A stretch of DNA of 64,000 nucleotides from Dyadobacter jejuensis (GTDB lineage: Bacteria > Bacteroidota > Bacteroidia > Cytophagales > Spirosomataceae). The position numbers were made by a program, and so were the translations under genes. The stretch is from the NCBI RefSeq assembly GCF_003149085.1, contig NZ_QGDT01000001.1, positions 124,001 to 188,000 on the forward strand. The letters are read 5' to 3'. Numbering within the stretch: position 1 is the first letter of the stretch; each line of letters begins with the position of its first letter. Below, piece by piece: positions 25,634 through 34,570 of this stretch. The notes below the pieces were generated by a model. It was not told the DNA's origin and made no database searches. It was given only the letters and a program-made list of their open reading frames with translations.

Positions 25634-26215
25634 ATGGCAGCAATTGAAGAGAGCGGTGGTGGTGGTAAGGATGATGGCAAGGTAAGAGGTAAGAAAGTCT
25701 CGACCCGAGTAGACATGACCCCCATGGTGGATTTGGGATTCTTGTTGATCACCTTTTTCATGTTGGCGACGACAATGTCTAAGCCCACCTCCATGACGCT
25801 AGCCGTACCCGATAAGAATGACGATAAGGAACAGGCACAGTCCGAACCTTTGAGGGCTTCGAAAGTGTTGACCCTATTTATGGGAGGAGACGACGAAGTG
25901 TACTATCTTGACGGTATTGCGGCAGATGATGATGCAGCAGCTGAAAAACTAGGAACAACTAAATATGGCTACGATTTGAGAACTGTGATCTTTACTTCGC
26001 AGAAAAGAATCAACAGCCAGAACCCGAAAGACGAAAAAGGCAACGATGCTTTCGTTGTCGTAATTAAGCCAACTCCGGCCTCTACCTACAAAAATATGGT
26101 GGATGTGCTCGACGAAATGGCCATTACAAAGTCTAAGCGGTATGCCCTAGTGGACAACTTGACTGACTCAGAGAAAAAAGTACTAGGAGACAAAATATCG
26201 ACTCCTGAAAAGTAA
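25634..26215 (+). CDS. exbD: ExbD/TolR family biopolymer transport protein (second copy)
   Basis: A 193-residue second ExbD-type subunit with the same architecture. A basic start (KVRGKKVSTRVDMTPM) is followed by the helix MVDLGFLLITFFMLATTM with the channel Asp, then a periplasmic domain unlike that of the first copy. Two exbD genes in tandem are frequent in Bacteroidota TonB operons and may form a heteromeric complex. Its stop codon abuts the GTG codon that could start the next frame. Confidence 0.93.
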   Translation: MAAIEESGGGGKDDGKVRGKKVSTRVDMTPMVDLGFLLITFFMLATTMSKPTSMTLAVPDKNDDKEQAQSEPLRASKVLTLFMGGDDEVYYLDGIAADDDAAAEKLGTTKYGYDLRTVIFTSQKRINSQNPKDEKGNDAFVVVIKPTPASTYKNMVDVLDEMAITKSKRYALVDNLTDSEKKVLGDKISTPEK

Positions 26216-26245
26216 GTGAGTATTAAACCTAATAATTTAAACGCC

Positions 26246-27070
26246 ATGGCAGATTTAGGCCCGAATGCAACACTGGATGATATAGTGTTTGCGAATCGTA
26301 ATAAGGCGTATGGTGCATTTTCACTCCGTCGGGGTTACCGGTCGGATGTTACAAAGGCAACAATTATAGGTGCAGCTTTATTCGTTTTCGGCATGTTTGC
26401 CCCTACTATTATCAGTAGCTTGTCCAAAACCCAAGAAGAAGAGGCCCCTATGGTGGAAGTCGATTTGATGAAAATACCACCACCGCCCATTGATCCTGCG
26501 GAACCGCCACCGCCACCGCCGCCGCCAGTAGAGCAGCCTAAGGTGAACACGGTGAAGTTCCTACCTCCTGAGGTTAAAAAGGATGAAGAGGTACCCATCG
26601 AGACTCCTCCTCCAACAGTAGAGGAAATTAAGGAGGCTGTTGTGGCTAACGAAACAGTAAAAGGTGACCCTAACGCCAATGAGCTTATTATTGCTCCTGA
26701 AGCGGTAGCGGCTCCAAGTAAGGGTACAGTCGTAGAAGCGGCTCCCGAACCGGAGAAAATCTTTACTGTGGTAGAGCAACAACCTGAGTTCCCAGGGGGA
26801 ACCTCGGAGATGTATAAGTATCTTGGTAAAAACATCAAGTACCCAAGTGCTGCCTCTCGTGCCAACGTTTCTGGACGTGTATTCTTGTCCTTCGTTGTTA
26901 ACGTAGATGGTAGTATTCAAGATGTTTCCGTTTTGAAAGGCCTTGGATTCGGTTGCGATGAAGAAGCCATGCGGGTGGTGAAAGCCATGCCAAAATGGAA
27001 GCCAGGAAAGCAGTCAGGTCGTGCTGTACGTGTAAAGTATAACCTGCCCATCAATTTCCAACTTGAGTAA
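26246..27070 (+). CDS. tonB: Energy transducer TonB
   Basis: Couples the ExbB/ExbD proton channel to outer-membrane TonB-dependent receptors. From ATG 26246 it is 274 residues: a cytoplasmic start with NRNKAYGAFSLRRGY, a membrane helix near residues 42-60, a proline-rich spacer with runs of Pro, and a C-terminal TonB domain (GGTSEMYKYLGKNIKYPSAA, then VSGRVFLSFVVNVDGSIQDV and WKPGKQSGRAVRVKYNLPI). The frame could start at GTG 26216, directly after the exbD stop; the ATG is preferred because MADLGPNATLDDIVF looks like the usual N-terminus. Confidence 0.95.
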   Translation: MADLGPNATLDDIVFANRNKAYGAFSLRRGYRSDVTKATIIGAALFVFGMFAPTIISSLSKTQEEEAPMVEVDLMKIPPPPIDPAEPPPPPPPPVEQPKVNTVKFLPPEVKKDEEVPIETPPPTVEEIKEAVVANETVKGDPNANELIIAPEAVAAPSKGTVVEAAPEPEKIFTVVEQQPEFPGGTSEMYKYLGKNIKYPSAASRANVSGRVFLSFVVNVDGSIQDVSVLKGLGFGCDEEAMRVVKAMPKWKPGKQSGRAVRVKYNLPINFQLE

Positions 27071-27072
27071 TC

Positions 27073-27285
27073 ATGAGGGAAAGACCATTGCATGAGAAGA
27101 TCACCGATCTAGCCTCTGTGTTGATGGCATTAACATATGCAGGAGGAGGGATCTATCTGATCTCCTCCTCCTTGTCTTTTAGCTTGATGCCAGTCGGGAG
27201 TGTAACACGTTATGCATTTGCTGGCATACTTATTTTATACGGCCTTCTGAGAGGATTTAGAATCTGGAAAAAATGGAGAGATTGA
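27073..27285 (+). CDS. Small two-helix membrane protein
   Basis: A 70-residue protein with two hydrophobic segments (about residues 12-34 and 42-61) and a basic C-terminus (RGFRIWKKWRD). It begins 2 bases after the tonB stop and ends just before the PstS-like start, so it is translated within the TonB operon. No function is recognisable; an accessory role in the complex is a guess. Confidence 0.65.
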   Translation: MRERPLHEKITDLASVLMALTYAGGGIYLISSSLSFSLMPVGSVTRYAFAGILILYGLLRGFRIWKKWRD

Positions 27286-27296
27286 TTTTGGGAAAT

Positions 27297-28238
27297 ATGA
27301 AGGGATTGCTGCTCATCGTGTCGCTAACCTGTTTTTTGGCTGCTTGCAACCAGAGCAACGAGCGCCTTGACAACCCCACAAGAGGAGAGATTACTGTAGC
27401 GTCGGATGAGTCGTTTAAGCCACTGGTCGACGCCTTAACCAACGCCTATGAAGGAATCTACCCCAATGCCCATTTTATTTTAGATTATAAGCCAGAGCAG
27501 AATGCTATATTGCAACTTTTGCAGGATAGCGCCCGTATCGTATTTGCAACACGTGAGCTAAACGATAAGGAAAAAGAAATTATAAGGCGTCAGAAGGGGT
27601 CGCAAAGGGCTCAGCACATCGCTACCGATGGGCTGGCACTGGTGGTAAGTAATGCCAATACCGATTCTTTGATGACGCTTCGACAAGTGAAGGAGATTTT
27701 CGAGGGGAAAATAAAGACCTGGGAACAACTCGAAGGAGGAAATACCCAAGGGCTAATTACCTTGGTGTTCGATAATATTAATGCGAGTAACCTAAACTTC
27801 GTTTTGGATAAATTTGGCCTTAAATCGATCGACCACCTGCGGGTGATATCGGCCGGTTCCAACGAAAAAGTGATTGAAATGATCCGTGAGAACCCAAAAT
27901 ATTTGGGCTTTATTGGGGTTAGCTGGATCAGTGATGGTCATGCCATCCGATCGGCAGAGCTCTCGAAAGGGATTAACGTCCTAGGAATTTCTGAAAGTGA
28001 CAAACCTGAAAGTAAAGCGGAATATATCCAACCTTTTCAAAGTGGATTGGAATTTAAAAGATATCCCCTGCACAGAGAATTGTATATTCTCAGTAGAGAA
28101 GGGTATTCGGGCCTTGGTGGAGGGCTTATGACCTATATTGCCAGGGATGTAGGAGGGCTTATCATTCAAAAGATGGGGCTGCTACCTACCGTACCCTATC
28201 CACGGCAGTTAGAGATTACTACTGGAAATAATTTTTAG
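27297..28238 (+). CDS. PstS-like substrate-binding lipoprotein
   Basis: A 313-residue periplasmic lipoprotein (lipobox LAAC) with the PBP-like fold of PstS phosphate-binding proteins. Recognisable stretches are GEITVASDESFKPLVDAL, IVFATRELNDKEK, QRAQHIATDGLALVVSNAN, and a C-terminal LYILSREGYSGLGGGLMTYI. The start at ATG 27297 places the signal peptide correctly; the frame opens 24 bases earlier inside the previous gene. No PstCAB permease genes are near, so a role linked to the TonB complex rather than phosphate ABC import is possible. Confidence 0.85.
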   Translation: MKGLLLIVSLTCFLAACNQSNERLDNPTRGEITVASDESFKPLVDALTNAYEGIYPNAHFILDYKPEQNAILQLLQDSARIVFATRELNDKEKEIIRRQKGSQRAQHIATDGLALVVSNANTDSLMTLRQVKEIFEGKIKTWEQLEGGNTQGLITLVFDNINASNLNFVLDKFGLKSIDHLRVISAGSNEKVIEMIRENPKYLGFIGVSWISDGHAIRSAELSKGINVLGISESDKPESKAEYIQPFQSGLEFKRYPLHRELYILSREGYSGLGGGLMTYIARDVGGLIIQKMGLLPTVPYPRQLEITTGNNF

Positions 28239-28318
28239 AATTGCTATTACTATTTATTACATTTGGAATTTGTTATTGAATAAGCAAATTTTTTATCATT
28301 AAATTAACCGGGTAAAAA

Positions 28319-30028
28319 ATGTACAAGAAGATGAAAAGTAAATTAATTTTAGTTGCCTTGGGGGTTATGTCATTCCTGGGTGTACACGCACAGTCTGTTC
28401 AGGATGGGGTGGCTTTGCTCCACGGTGAGAAGGTGAAAGAGGCGGAAGAGGTTTTTAAAAAACTGGCAGCAGATGGTTCATCAGCAGACAATCAGTTTTA
28501 CCTTGGTTACTTTTATGTGAAGAACGACCAGTTGGATGAAGCCAAAAAGGCCTTCGACAAAGGTCTGGAAATGGATTCTAAATCCTATCTGAATATGGTG
28601 GGTCAGGGAATGGTAGAGCTTGGAAAGGGCAATAAAGCCGCTGCCAAGGAACTTTTTGACCTAGCCGAAAAGAAAAAGAAAAAGGATGCTGAAGTGCTTT
28701 ACCGGATTGGAGAAGCCTACACGCTTTTCGAAAAGAATAGCGATCCTGCAGAAGCCATTCGACTTTTGGATGAAGCCGTAAAGAGAGACAACTCCCTGGC
28801 CGACGCTTACCTCGTAAAAGGTGATGCGCTTATGATGCGTAATGAAGGTGGTGCTGCTGTGACGGCTTATGAATATGCCTTGACTGCTAAGCCAAACTAT
28901 GCCGTGGCGCATAACCGTATTGGACAGGTGTACCTAAGAGGTAAAAATTACAACCTTGCTCTAGAGAATTATAAAAAGGCTATTGAGGCTAACCCCGATT
29001 TTGCTCCCGCTTATAAGGACCTTGCTGAGCTTTACTTTTTGGCTCGTCAGTACAAAAAAGCAGCTGAAAATTTTGACCTTTACCTTACCAAAAGCGGTAA
29101 TATCAGCGTGGATATGCAGCTTAGAGCTTCTAAATTCGCCTTTACTGCCGACGACTACAGCAAATCGATACAGCTATTGGATGATTTGAAAGGGCGTTCT
29201 GATGATCCTATCATCAAAAGGATGTATGGCTGGTCTTACTTCAAGACCAACGAACCTGAGAAATCGGTTCAATACCTGGAAGACTTTATCAAGACTGCCC
29301 CCGAAAAAGTTATTTCTGACGATTATAAATTTTTAGGTCGGGCTTACAACTTAATGGAGACAGAAGGAAAAGGGTACGACTCATTAGGCGTTGTATATAT
29401 GCTCAAAGGAGCCGATATCGATACCAGTGCTACTGACGCCGCTGCGACCTATAAGGAAGTTGCTGGCTTGTACTATGGTGCCAAGGATTTCAAAAAGGCG
29501 GCGCCTACTTACAAAAAAGGTATTGAGCTAGATACTACCAAAGCTACTCCTAACGACTTGTTTTATCTTGGATTGTCTTATTTCCAACAAGCTACCAATA
29601 TCGTAGTGCCCGCCGGATCGCCCGACAGCGCCGCGGTAGCTGCACGTAAGAAAGGCCTTTACCTTTCTGCAGATTCAAGCTTTAAGGCAGTAACTCTAAA
29701 GACTCCAGATTGGCCATTTGCTTATTACTGGAGAGCTAGCTCGTTGTACAATGCTTACGACAGACAAGAGAATATCGATAAGGGTATTTCTGCACCTTAT
29801 TACGAGAAATTGACTGAGCTCGCTGAAAAAGACGAGGATCCTTCGAAATATAACGGATACCTAAAGCTTGCTTATGGCTACTTGGCGTTCTATTACCAGT
29901 CCACTATGAACGACGAAGCAAAGTCGAAAGCGACATGGGAAAAGTTACTGGCCATAGATCCTGACAATGCCAATGCCAAAGAAGCCTTGGGATTGAATGA
30001 AGCGGCTGCTACTACTGAGCAAAAGTAG
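28319..30028 (+). CDS. Secreted tetratricopeptide-repeat protein
   Basis: A 569-residue exported protein with a signal peptide (LILVALGVMSFLGVHAQ). The body is built of about twelve TPR-type helical pairs (DNQFYLGYFYVKNDQLDEAKKAF, AYKDLAELYFLARQYKKAAENF, and others), a scaffold for protein-protein contacts in the periplasm. The sequence ends EAAATTEQK. It closes the TonB operon after an 80-base gap and is followed by a strong terminator. TPR proteins accompany TonB clusters in related bacteria, presumably as assembly or stability factors. Confidence 0.88.
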   Translation: MYKKMKSKLILVALGVMSFLGVHAQSVQDGVALLHGEKVKEAEEVFKKLAADGSSADNQFYLGYFYVKNDQLDEAKKAFDKGLEMDSKSYLNMVGQGMVELGKGNKAAAKELFDLAEKKKKKDAEVLYRIGEAYTLFEKNSDPAEAIRLLDEAVKRDNSLADAYLVKGDALMMRNEGGAAVTAYEYALTAKPNYAVAHNRIGQVYLRGKNYNLALENYKKAIEANPDFAPAYKDLAELYFLARQYKKAAENFDLYLTKSGNISVDMQLRASKFAFTADDYSKSIQLLDDLKGRSDDPIIKRMYGWSYFKTNEPEKSVQYLEDFIKTAPEKVISDDYKFLGRAYNLMETEGKGYDSLGVVYMLKGADIDTSATDAAATYKEVAGLYYGAKDFKKAAPTYKKGIELDTTKATPNDLFYLGLSYFQQATNIVVPAGSPDSAAVAARKKGLYLSADSSFKAVTLKTPDWPFAYYWRASSLYNAYDRQENIDKGISAPYYEKLTELAEKDEDPSKYNGYLKLAYGYLAFYYQSTMNDEAKSKATWEKLLAIDPDNANAKEALGLNEAAATTEQK

Positions 30029-30057
30029 CTTGCAGTAGTAATTGTCTGAAAGATAAA

Positions 30058-30087
30058 AAGCCCCCTTGGATCCGTCCAAGGGGGCTT
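30058..30087 (+). terminator. Intrinsic terminator at the end of the TonB operon
   Basis: A perfect 13-base-pair GC-rich stem (AAGCCCCCTTGGA with TCCAAGGGGGCTT) encloses a 4-base loop, 30 bases after the TPR gene stop. Few T residues follow. Confidence 0.8.
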
Positions 30088-30108
30088 GCTATTTTAAAAG
30101 GTAAGTAC

Positions 30109-30306
30109 TTACGAGGTCAAGGTGAAACAGCTATCCAGAACGGGTAAATGAACTGAGCTGTAGTTTTCATAACACCATAATCTTAAACGTTTCACTTCAG
30201 CTGGCATTAACATTCGAATCGCCTTACGCAATTCTTTCTCAAACAACCTACGATCAAAACTTACCTTTTGCAGAATAATTTTAATGTATTCAAGCATTGA
30301 GGCCAT
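30109..30306 (-). CDS. Small conserved hypothetical protein
   Basis: A 65-residue cytoplasmic protein, mostly helical and basic (MLEYIKIILQKVSFDRRLFE, then KELRKAIRMLMPAEVKRLRLWCYENY). No motif with known function is seen. The sequence resembles short proteins I recall from other Bacteroidota, which together with its isolated position in an otherwise empty gap supports a real gene. Start ATG 30306; ATG 30297 is possible. Confidence 0.6.
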   Translation of the reverse strand: MASMLEYIKIILQKVSFDRRLFEKELRKAIRMLMPAEVKRLRLWCYENYSSVHLPVLDSCFTLTS

Positions 30307-30318
30307 TGTTTTTTTAGT

Positions 30319-30351
30319 TTTGTGGTTTAGGGTGAAACAAATCTATTTTTG
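30319..30351 (+). promoter_or_regulatory. Promoter of the BatD-like gene
   Basis: TTTG (30319-30322) and TATTTTTG (30344-30351) are 21 bases apart, an excellent Bacteroidota promoter match about 70 bases before the BatD-like start. A minus-strand TAGATTTG at 30345-30338 overlaps the -7 element by two bases and could serve the divergent 65-residue gene. Confidence 0.6.
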
Positions 30352-30421
30352 GAAAAAACTCTTTGAAAAGCGTTAAATAGTATTGATCTGTTCAACAATA
30401 TAAATTTAACGAAATTTATTG

Positions 30422-31819
30422 ATGAAAGTATATATTCTAGCCTGTATTATTTCGTTTATTTTTTGCACTATTCAGGCTCAAACGCCAAATAATAGTGCGA
30501 AAATTGTATTCAATGGCGAATTTATAACGTTGTCGGATCCTTTAGTGATTTCCGTCGTGCTTACCGACACAGAAAAACGCCCCTCAATAACGTTTCCTGA
30601 CATCGACGGTTTGGAAAAACGAAGTAAGTCTGCCACTAGCCGGTCAGAACAAGAAGATGGTAAAACCGTTGTCATTCAGAAGATTAGCCAGGAGTATTTC
30701 GCATCTAAGGCCGGGAAGTATATTATTCCTGCCTTTAGCTTACGAGTGAATGGGCAAAATCTTAAGTCGGAGCAACGTACCGTCGTTTTTTCGGAAAGGG
30801 AGGTTGAGCAGGAGCAAGAGGGCGATACCGACTTATTACTGCCTGCCCTAACAAAAATAGATAACTGTGTGTTCTTTTCGGTGTATACCGATAAAAAAAT
30901 GGTCTACATTCGGGAGGGGTTTTCCTTGGGTATATCCCTATATATTTCAGAAGATGCTCCAGTAGAAATGGAGTTTTATAGGTTTAATGAGCAATTGCAG
31001 GCTATTTTGACCAAGGTGAAGCCGCTTGGTTGTTGGGAGGAGAACATTGGTATCGAGGAGATCGTCAAGCGCCGGGTGCGCATTCAGGGACGCTTCTATA
31101 CCGAGTATAATATGTACCGGGCCAATTTCTTTCCATTAAAATTGGAAGATATTAATATTCCGTCTGTAGGCCTCAATATGCTGGTGGTGGATCGTAAAGG
31201 GACCGTGAATGTAGAAACCAAGGTGGTCGAGCCTTTTTATTCTAGGGCTTTTAGTATAGGCGTCAAGCCCTTGCCAGCGCACCCCCTTCGCGATAGGGTG
31301 GCGGTGGGCGCATATAGGTTGGAGGAACGCCTTTCTAACGATAAAGTATACCCAGGGGAGAGTATTCGTTATCAGTTCAAGATAGTAGGCCAGGGTAATA
31401 TCGTAGGGATACCCGCACCGGACATCACCCCAAGTTCGGCATTCGACTTTTATGCTCCAGAGCTCAGCCAGGAGGTGCGACGGACGGGGAAAGGGGTGTC
31501 TGGCGAAAAAGGCTTCGAGTATTTTGTGGTGCCTCGAAAAGACGGTACCTTCCCCCTGAGTAGGTATTTTCAGTGGGTGTATTTTAATAATGAAAAAGAA
31601 AAGTATGATACATTAAGGTCGGCACTGACCTTGCAAGTCCTAGGAGCCGACTACATGCCGGGAAGGCTGTCTGAAGATACTGGCCATGGTCTGTACGACA
31701 ACCTAGAAGGGCGGGACACGAGCTTAAATTTTATAAATTATTCGTTAATATTGAAGAATCTGTCCAATCTGGTCGTAATTTTATTGCTGTTAGTATTGAT
31801 TTGGATTTTCAGAAAATAA
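30422..31819 (+). CDS. BatD-like membrane-anchored protein
   Basis: A 465-residue protein with a signal peptide ([16 protein letters not shown]), beta-rich Ig-like periplasmic domains and one C-terminal helix ([17 protein letters not shown]). The pattern ([39 protein letters not shown], and [19 protein letters not shown]) matches the BatD family of the Bat aerotolerance cluster. That cluster normally includes moxR and batA, B, C and E; none is adjacent here, so this is an orphan and somewhat shorter than classic BatD. ATG 30422 is taken over the TTG just before it. The tail lies next to the aroC start. Confidence 0.78.
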   Translation: MKVYILACIISFIFCTIQAQTPNNSAKIVFNGEFITLSDPLVISVVLTDTEKRPSITFPDIDGLEKRSKSATSRSEQEDGKTVVIQKISQEYFASKAGKYIIPAFSLRVNGQNLKSEQRTVVFSEREVEQEQEGDTDLLLPALTKIDNCVFFSVYTDKKMVYIREGFSLGISLYISEDAPVEMEFYRFNEQLQAILTKVKPLGCWEENIGIEEIVKRRVRIQGRFYTEYNMYRANFFPLKLEDINIPSVGLNMLVVDRKGTVNVETKVVEPFYSRAFSIGVKPLPAHPLRDRVAVGAYRLEERLSNDKVYPGESIRYQFKIVGQGNIVGIPAPDITPSSAFDFYAPELSQEVRRTGKGVSGEKGFEYFVVPRKDGTFPLSRYFQWVYFNNEKEKYDTLRSALTLQVLGADYMPGRLSEDTGHGLYDNLEGRDTSLNFINYSLILKNLSNLVVILLLLVLIWIFRK

Positions 31820-31824
31820 TTGGA

Positions 31825-32910
31825 ATGGGTAGTACATACGGTAAGATTTTTAATATTTCTACATTTGGAGAGTCGCACGGGTCAGGAATTGGCGTAGTGA
31901 TAGACGGCTGTCCTGCAGGGTTGGAGTTCGACTCTGATTTTATTCAACAAGAACTTACCCGCCGGAAGCCAGGGCAGTCGAGGATTACTACCCAACGCAA
32001 GGAAGCCGACGAGTTTGAAGTGCTTTCGGGGGTGTTTGAGGGTAAAACCACCGGTACTCCTATCGCCTTGTTGATACGCAACGAAGACCAGCGAAGCAAA
32101 GATTATTCACATATTGCGGCTCAGTATAGGCCTTCTCACGCCGACTACACCTATCAAGAGAAATATGGACTACGCGACTATAGAGGGGGAGGGAGAAGTT
32201 CGGCAAGAGAAACTGCGGCTAGAGTAGCAGCAGGGGCTATTGCCAAAACCCTTCTCAAAGGCATAGGAGTCCGTATCCAAGCGTATGTCTCACAGGTAGG
32301 TGCGATGCGTCTGGAGGTGCCCTATACCGAGCTCGATTTGTCGGTTACCGAGTCCAATGCGGTTCGTTGCCCCGATGCTGAAATGGCCGGTAAAATGTTT
32401 GATTATATCGATACCATCCGTAAGCAAGGCGATTCGGTAGGAGGGGTCGTCAACTGTGTGGTACAAGGTGCACCAGTGGGATGGGGAGAGCCCGTTTTCG
32501 ATAAGCTTCATGCCGAGCTTGGCAAGGCGATGTTGAGTATTAATGCCGTTAAAGGGTTTGAGTATGGCTCCGGCTTCGAGGGAGTTGCCTTATTAGGTTC
32601 GGAGCATAACGATCCGTTTTATTTGGAAGAAACGGGGCAAGTCAGGACACGTTCCAATCATTCGGGCGGTATTCAGGGCGGTATTTCCAATGGCGAAGAC
32701 ATCTATTTTAAGGTGGCCTTTAAGCCTGTAGCCACTATTATGCAGGATCAGGAAAGTGTTGATCAGCATGGAGACAAGGCCATTGTGCAAGGCAAAGGAC
32801 GGCACGACCCCTGTGTAGTACCCCGGGCTGTACCTATAGTAGAAGCCATGGCGGCGTTGGTATTAGCCGACTTTTATTTAAGGAATTTAAGTGCGAAGGT
32901 ACCGGGATGA
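31825..32910 (+). CDS. aroC: Chorismate synthase
   Basis: Last step of the shikimate pathway, converting EPSP to chorismate with reduced FMN. From ATG 31825 the protein is 361 residues with the family signatures: [18 protein letters not shown] at the N-terminus, [34 protein letters not shown], and [16 protein letters not shown] [19 protein letters not shown] near the end. The upstream TTG at 31801 lies within the BatD-like gene and is not needed. It begins 5 bases after the BatD-like stop, so the two may share a transcript by position only. Confidence 0.97.
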   Translation: MGSTYGKIFNISTFGESHGSGIGVVIDGCPAGLEFDSDFIQQELTRRKPGQSRITTQRKEADEFEVLSGVFEGKTTGTPIALLIRNEDQRSKDYSHIAAQYRPSHADYTYQEKYGLRDYRGGGRSSARETAARVAAGAIAKTLLKGIGVRIQAYVSQVGAMRLEVPYTELDLSVTESNAVRCPDAEMAGKMFDYIDTIRKQGDSVGGVVNCVVQGAPVGWGEPVFDKLHAELGKAMLSINAVKGFEYGSGFEGVALLGSEHNDPFYLEETGQVRTRSNHSGGIQGGISNGEDIYFKVAFKPVATIMQDQESVDQHGDKAIVQGKGRHDPCVVPRAVPIVEAMAALVLADFYLRNLSAKVPG

Positions 32911-32916
32911 TTTAGG

Positions 32917-33108
32917 CTATTTGTTTTTACGGCGTCGGTGGTTTAGGCTCAAAACCACACAGATGCTCCCAATAAATGCCAATATCAGCCCCCCAAATAT
33001 GACCGGATTGCCTAGTGTCTCACTCTTGAGGTTAAAAAATACACCAATGATCACCACCATTAGGCCGGCGATCAATAGAGTGATGGAATTACCAAAATTA
33101 AAATTCAC
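32917..33108 (-). CDS. Small two-helix membrane protein
   Basis: A 63-residue protein with two hydrophobic helices (about residues 9-26 and 35-54) and a highly basic end (NHRRRKNK), which puts both ends in the cytoplasm. No function is recognisable. It occupies the space after convergent aroC with a gap of 6 bases, and the composition is like a real small membrane protein. Confidence 0.55.
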   Translation of the reverse strand: MNFNFGNSITLLIAGLMVVIIGVFFNLKSETLGNPVIFGGLILAFIGSICVVLSLNHRRRKNK

Positions 33109-33148
33109 GTAATTTTAAGATAACTGATTTATAGTGTAAAGGTACAAA

Positions 33149-33179
33149 AAAACGGAAGAGCGCAGAGCCCTTCCGTTTT
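33149..33179 (-). terminator. Intrinsic terminator after the Gfo/Idh/MocA gene
   Basis: A 10-base-pair stem (33149-33158 with 33170-33179) gives, on the minus strand, a hairpin followed by a T-run, 17 bases after the oxidoreductase stop. Confidence 0.8.
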
Positions 33180-33195
33180 ATGTGCTAGGGCCTTG

Positions 33196-34539
33196 TTATA
33201 TTACCTGGGTTTTTCCTGGAATGGCCACTGGGTAAAATCCTTCGGAATCGGGAACGATCTTGGGCATAGCATCCCAAGCCAAGGTATCGGGGAACAAGTT
33301 GATTTTTGAGTTGAGGGCTTCATCCCATTTAATAAGCTTGCCCGAATAGGTAGCCATACGTCCCATGATGGCCGTCATGGTACTTTTAGCGGCGTTTTCG
33401 GCATCGGCATATTTATATTCACCCTTGGCGATAGCTGCAAACAATTCATCATGCTCTACCTGATATGGGTTTTTATCGTTCTTGCCATTATGGCTGTACA
33501 AGGCATTACCCTTATAGTCCTTCAGGACGGTACGCTTGCTGTCGAAGCTATCGATACGTCCTTTAGTACCTACAAATGCCTCATCGACGCGGTTCCAGGT
33601 ACCCTGAAATTGACGGCATTGACTCGAAATAACGGTCCCATCGGCATATACCATGTCGAGTAAATGGTGGTCAAATATCTCCCCGTATTCCTTACCATCG
33701 CGCACCTCGCGGCCCCCAGTTCCCTGGATCTCTACCGGATAGCTACCTTTTATCCAGTTGGCAACGTCAATATTGTGTACATGTTGTTCGGATATATGGT
33801 CTCCACATAGCCAGTTGAAATAGTACCAGTTACGCATCTGATATTCCATTTCGGTGTATTCGGGCTTGCGTTCACGCATCCAAGGGCTGCTGCCGACCCA
33901 GTACACCTGGCCACCGACGATGTCGCCGATCGCCCCATCCTGAATTCTTTTGATAGCCTCCCTGTAGTTCGCTTGGTAATGGCGTTGTAAGCCTACTACC
34001 ACGTTTAGCTTTTTACGCTTGGCTTCCTCGGCTACTTCCAGCACCTTTCTGATCCCCGGGGCGTCTGTAGCCACGGGTTTCTCCATAAATATCTGTTTGT
34101 TATTCTTTACGGCTTCTTCAAAATGCCAAGGGCGAAAGCCGGGAGGAGTAGCCAATATGACTACATCCACTTCTTTGAGGGCTATGGCCTTCTTATAGGC
34201 GTCGAAACCAACAAATTTGTTATGGTCGGGTACGTTTACCTTCGTTTTGATGTCCACAGGGGCACCAGCTGCGTTGGTATATTTTTTGGCTGTTAAGTTT
34301 TTATAGGAGCCGTCGAGCCGATCCTGAAAGGCGTCGGCCATGGCCACGATCTGTACGTTTTGAGTGGTACTCAGCGCTTGGGCAGCGGCACCAGTTCCCC
34401 GGCCCCCACATCCAATTAAAGCAACCCTGATGACGTCGTCTACCGAATGGTTCAGGCCTTTCCCCGCAACGGGGTTCAGCAAGGCCCCACCGGCAATGAC
34501 CCCGGATGCCTTTAGGAAGTTTCTTCTGTTCTGATTCAT
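33196..34539 (-). CDS. Tat-exported Gfo/Idh/MocA family oxidoreductase
   Basis: A 447-residue NAD(P)-dependent sugar-dehydrogenase-like protein with a Tat signal (NRRNFLKASG). The Rossmann fold is marked by VALIGCGGRGTGA, followed by EEAVKNNKQIFMEKPVATDAPG, which has the family's EKP motif, and the C-terminal domain with HHLLDMVYADGTVISSQCRQ. Secreted members of this family are frequent in Bacteroidota and Planctomycetes and include sugar and glycan-modifying enzymes. It is preceded at 31 bases by a secreted FGE-like gene on the same strand. The substrate is not known. Confidence 0.9.
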   Translation of the reverse strand: MNQNRRNFLKASGVIAGGALLNPVAGKGLNHSVDDVIRVALIGCGGRGTGAAAQALSTTQNVQIVAMADAFQDRLDGSYKNLTAKKYTNAAGAPVDIKTKVNVPDHNKFVGFDAYKKAIALKEVDVVILATPPGFRPWHFEEAVKNNKQIFMEKPVATDAPGIRKVLEVAEEAKRKKLNVVVGLQRHYQANYREAIKRIQDGAIGDIVGGQVYWVGSSPWMRERKPEYTEMEYQMRNWYYFNWLCGDHISEQHVHNIDVANWIKGSYPVEIQGTGGREVRDGKEYGEIFDHHLLDMVYADGTVISSQCRQFQGTWNRVDEAFVGTKGRIDSFDSKRTVLKDYKGNALYSHNGKNDKNPYQVEHDELFAAIAKGEYKYADAENAAKSTMTAIMGRMATYSGKLIKWDEALNSKINLFPDTLAWDAMPKIVPDSEGFYPVAIPGKTQVI

Positions 34540-34570
34540 TATGGTTAAAAGGTTAGTTAAAAGTTAAGGA

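Noticed and set aside
27297..28238. PstS-like gene as part of a phosphate uptake operon
   Set aside because: No pstC, pstA, pstB or phoU is near; the gene is embedded in the TonB run.
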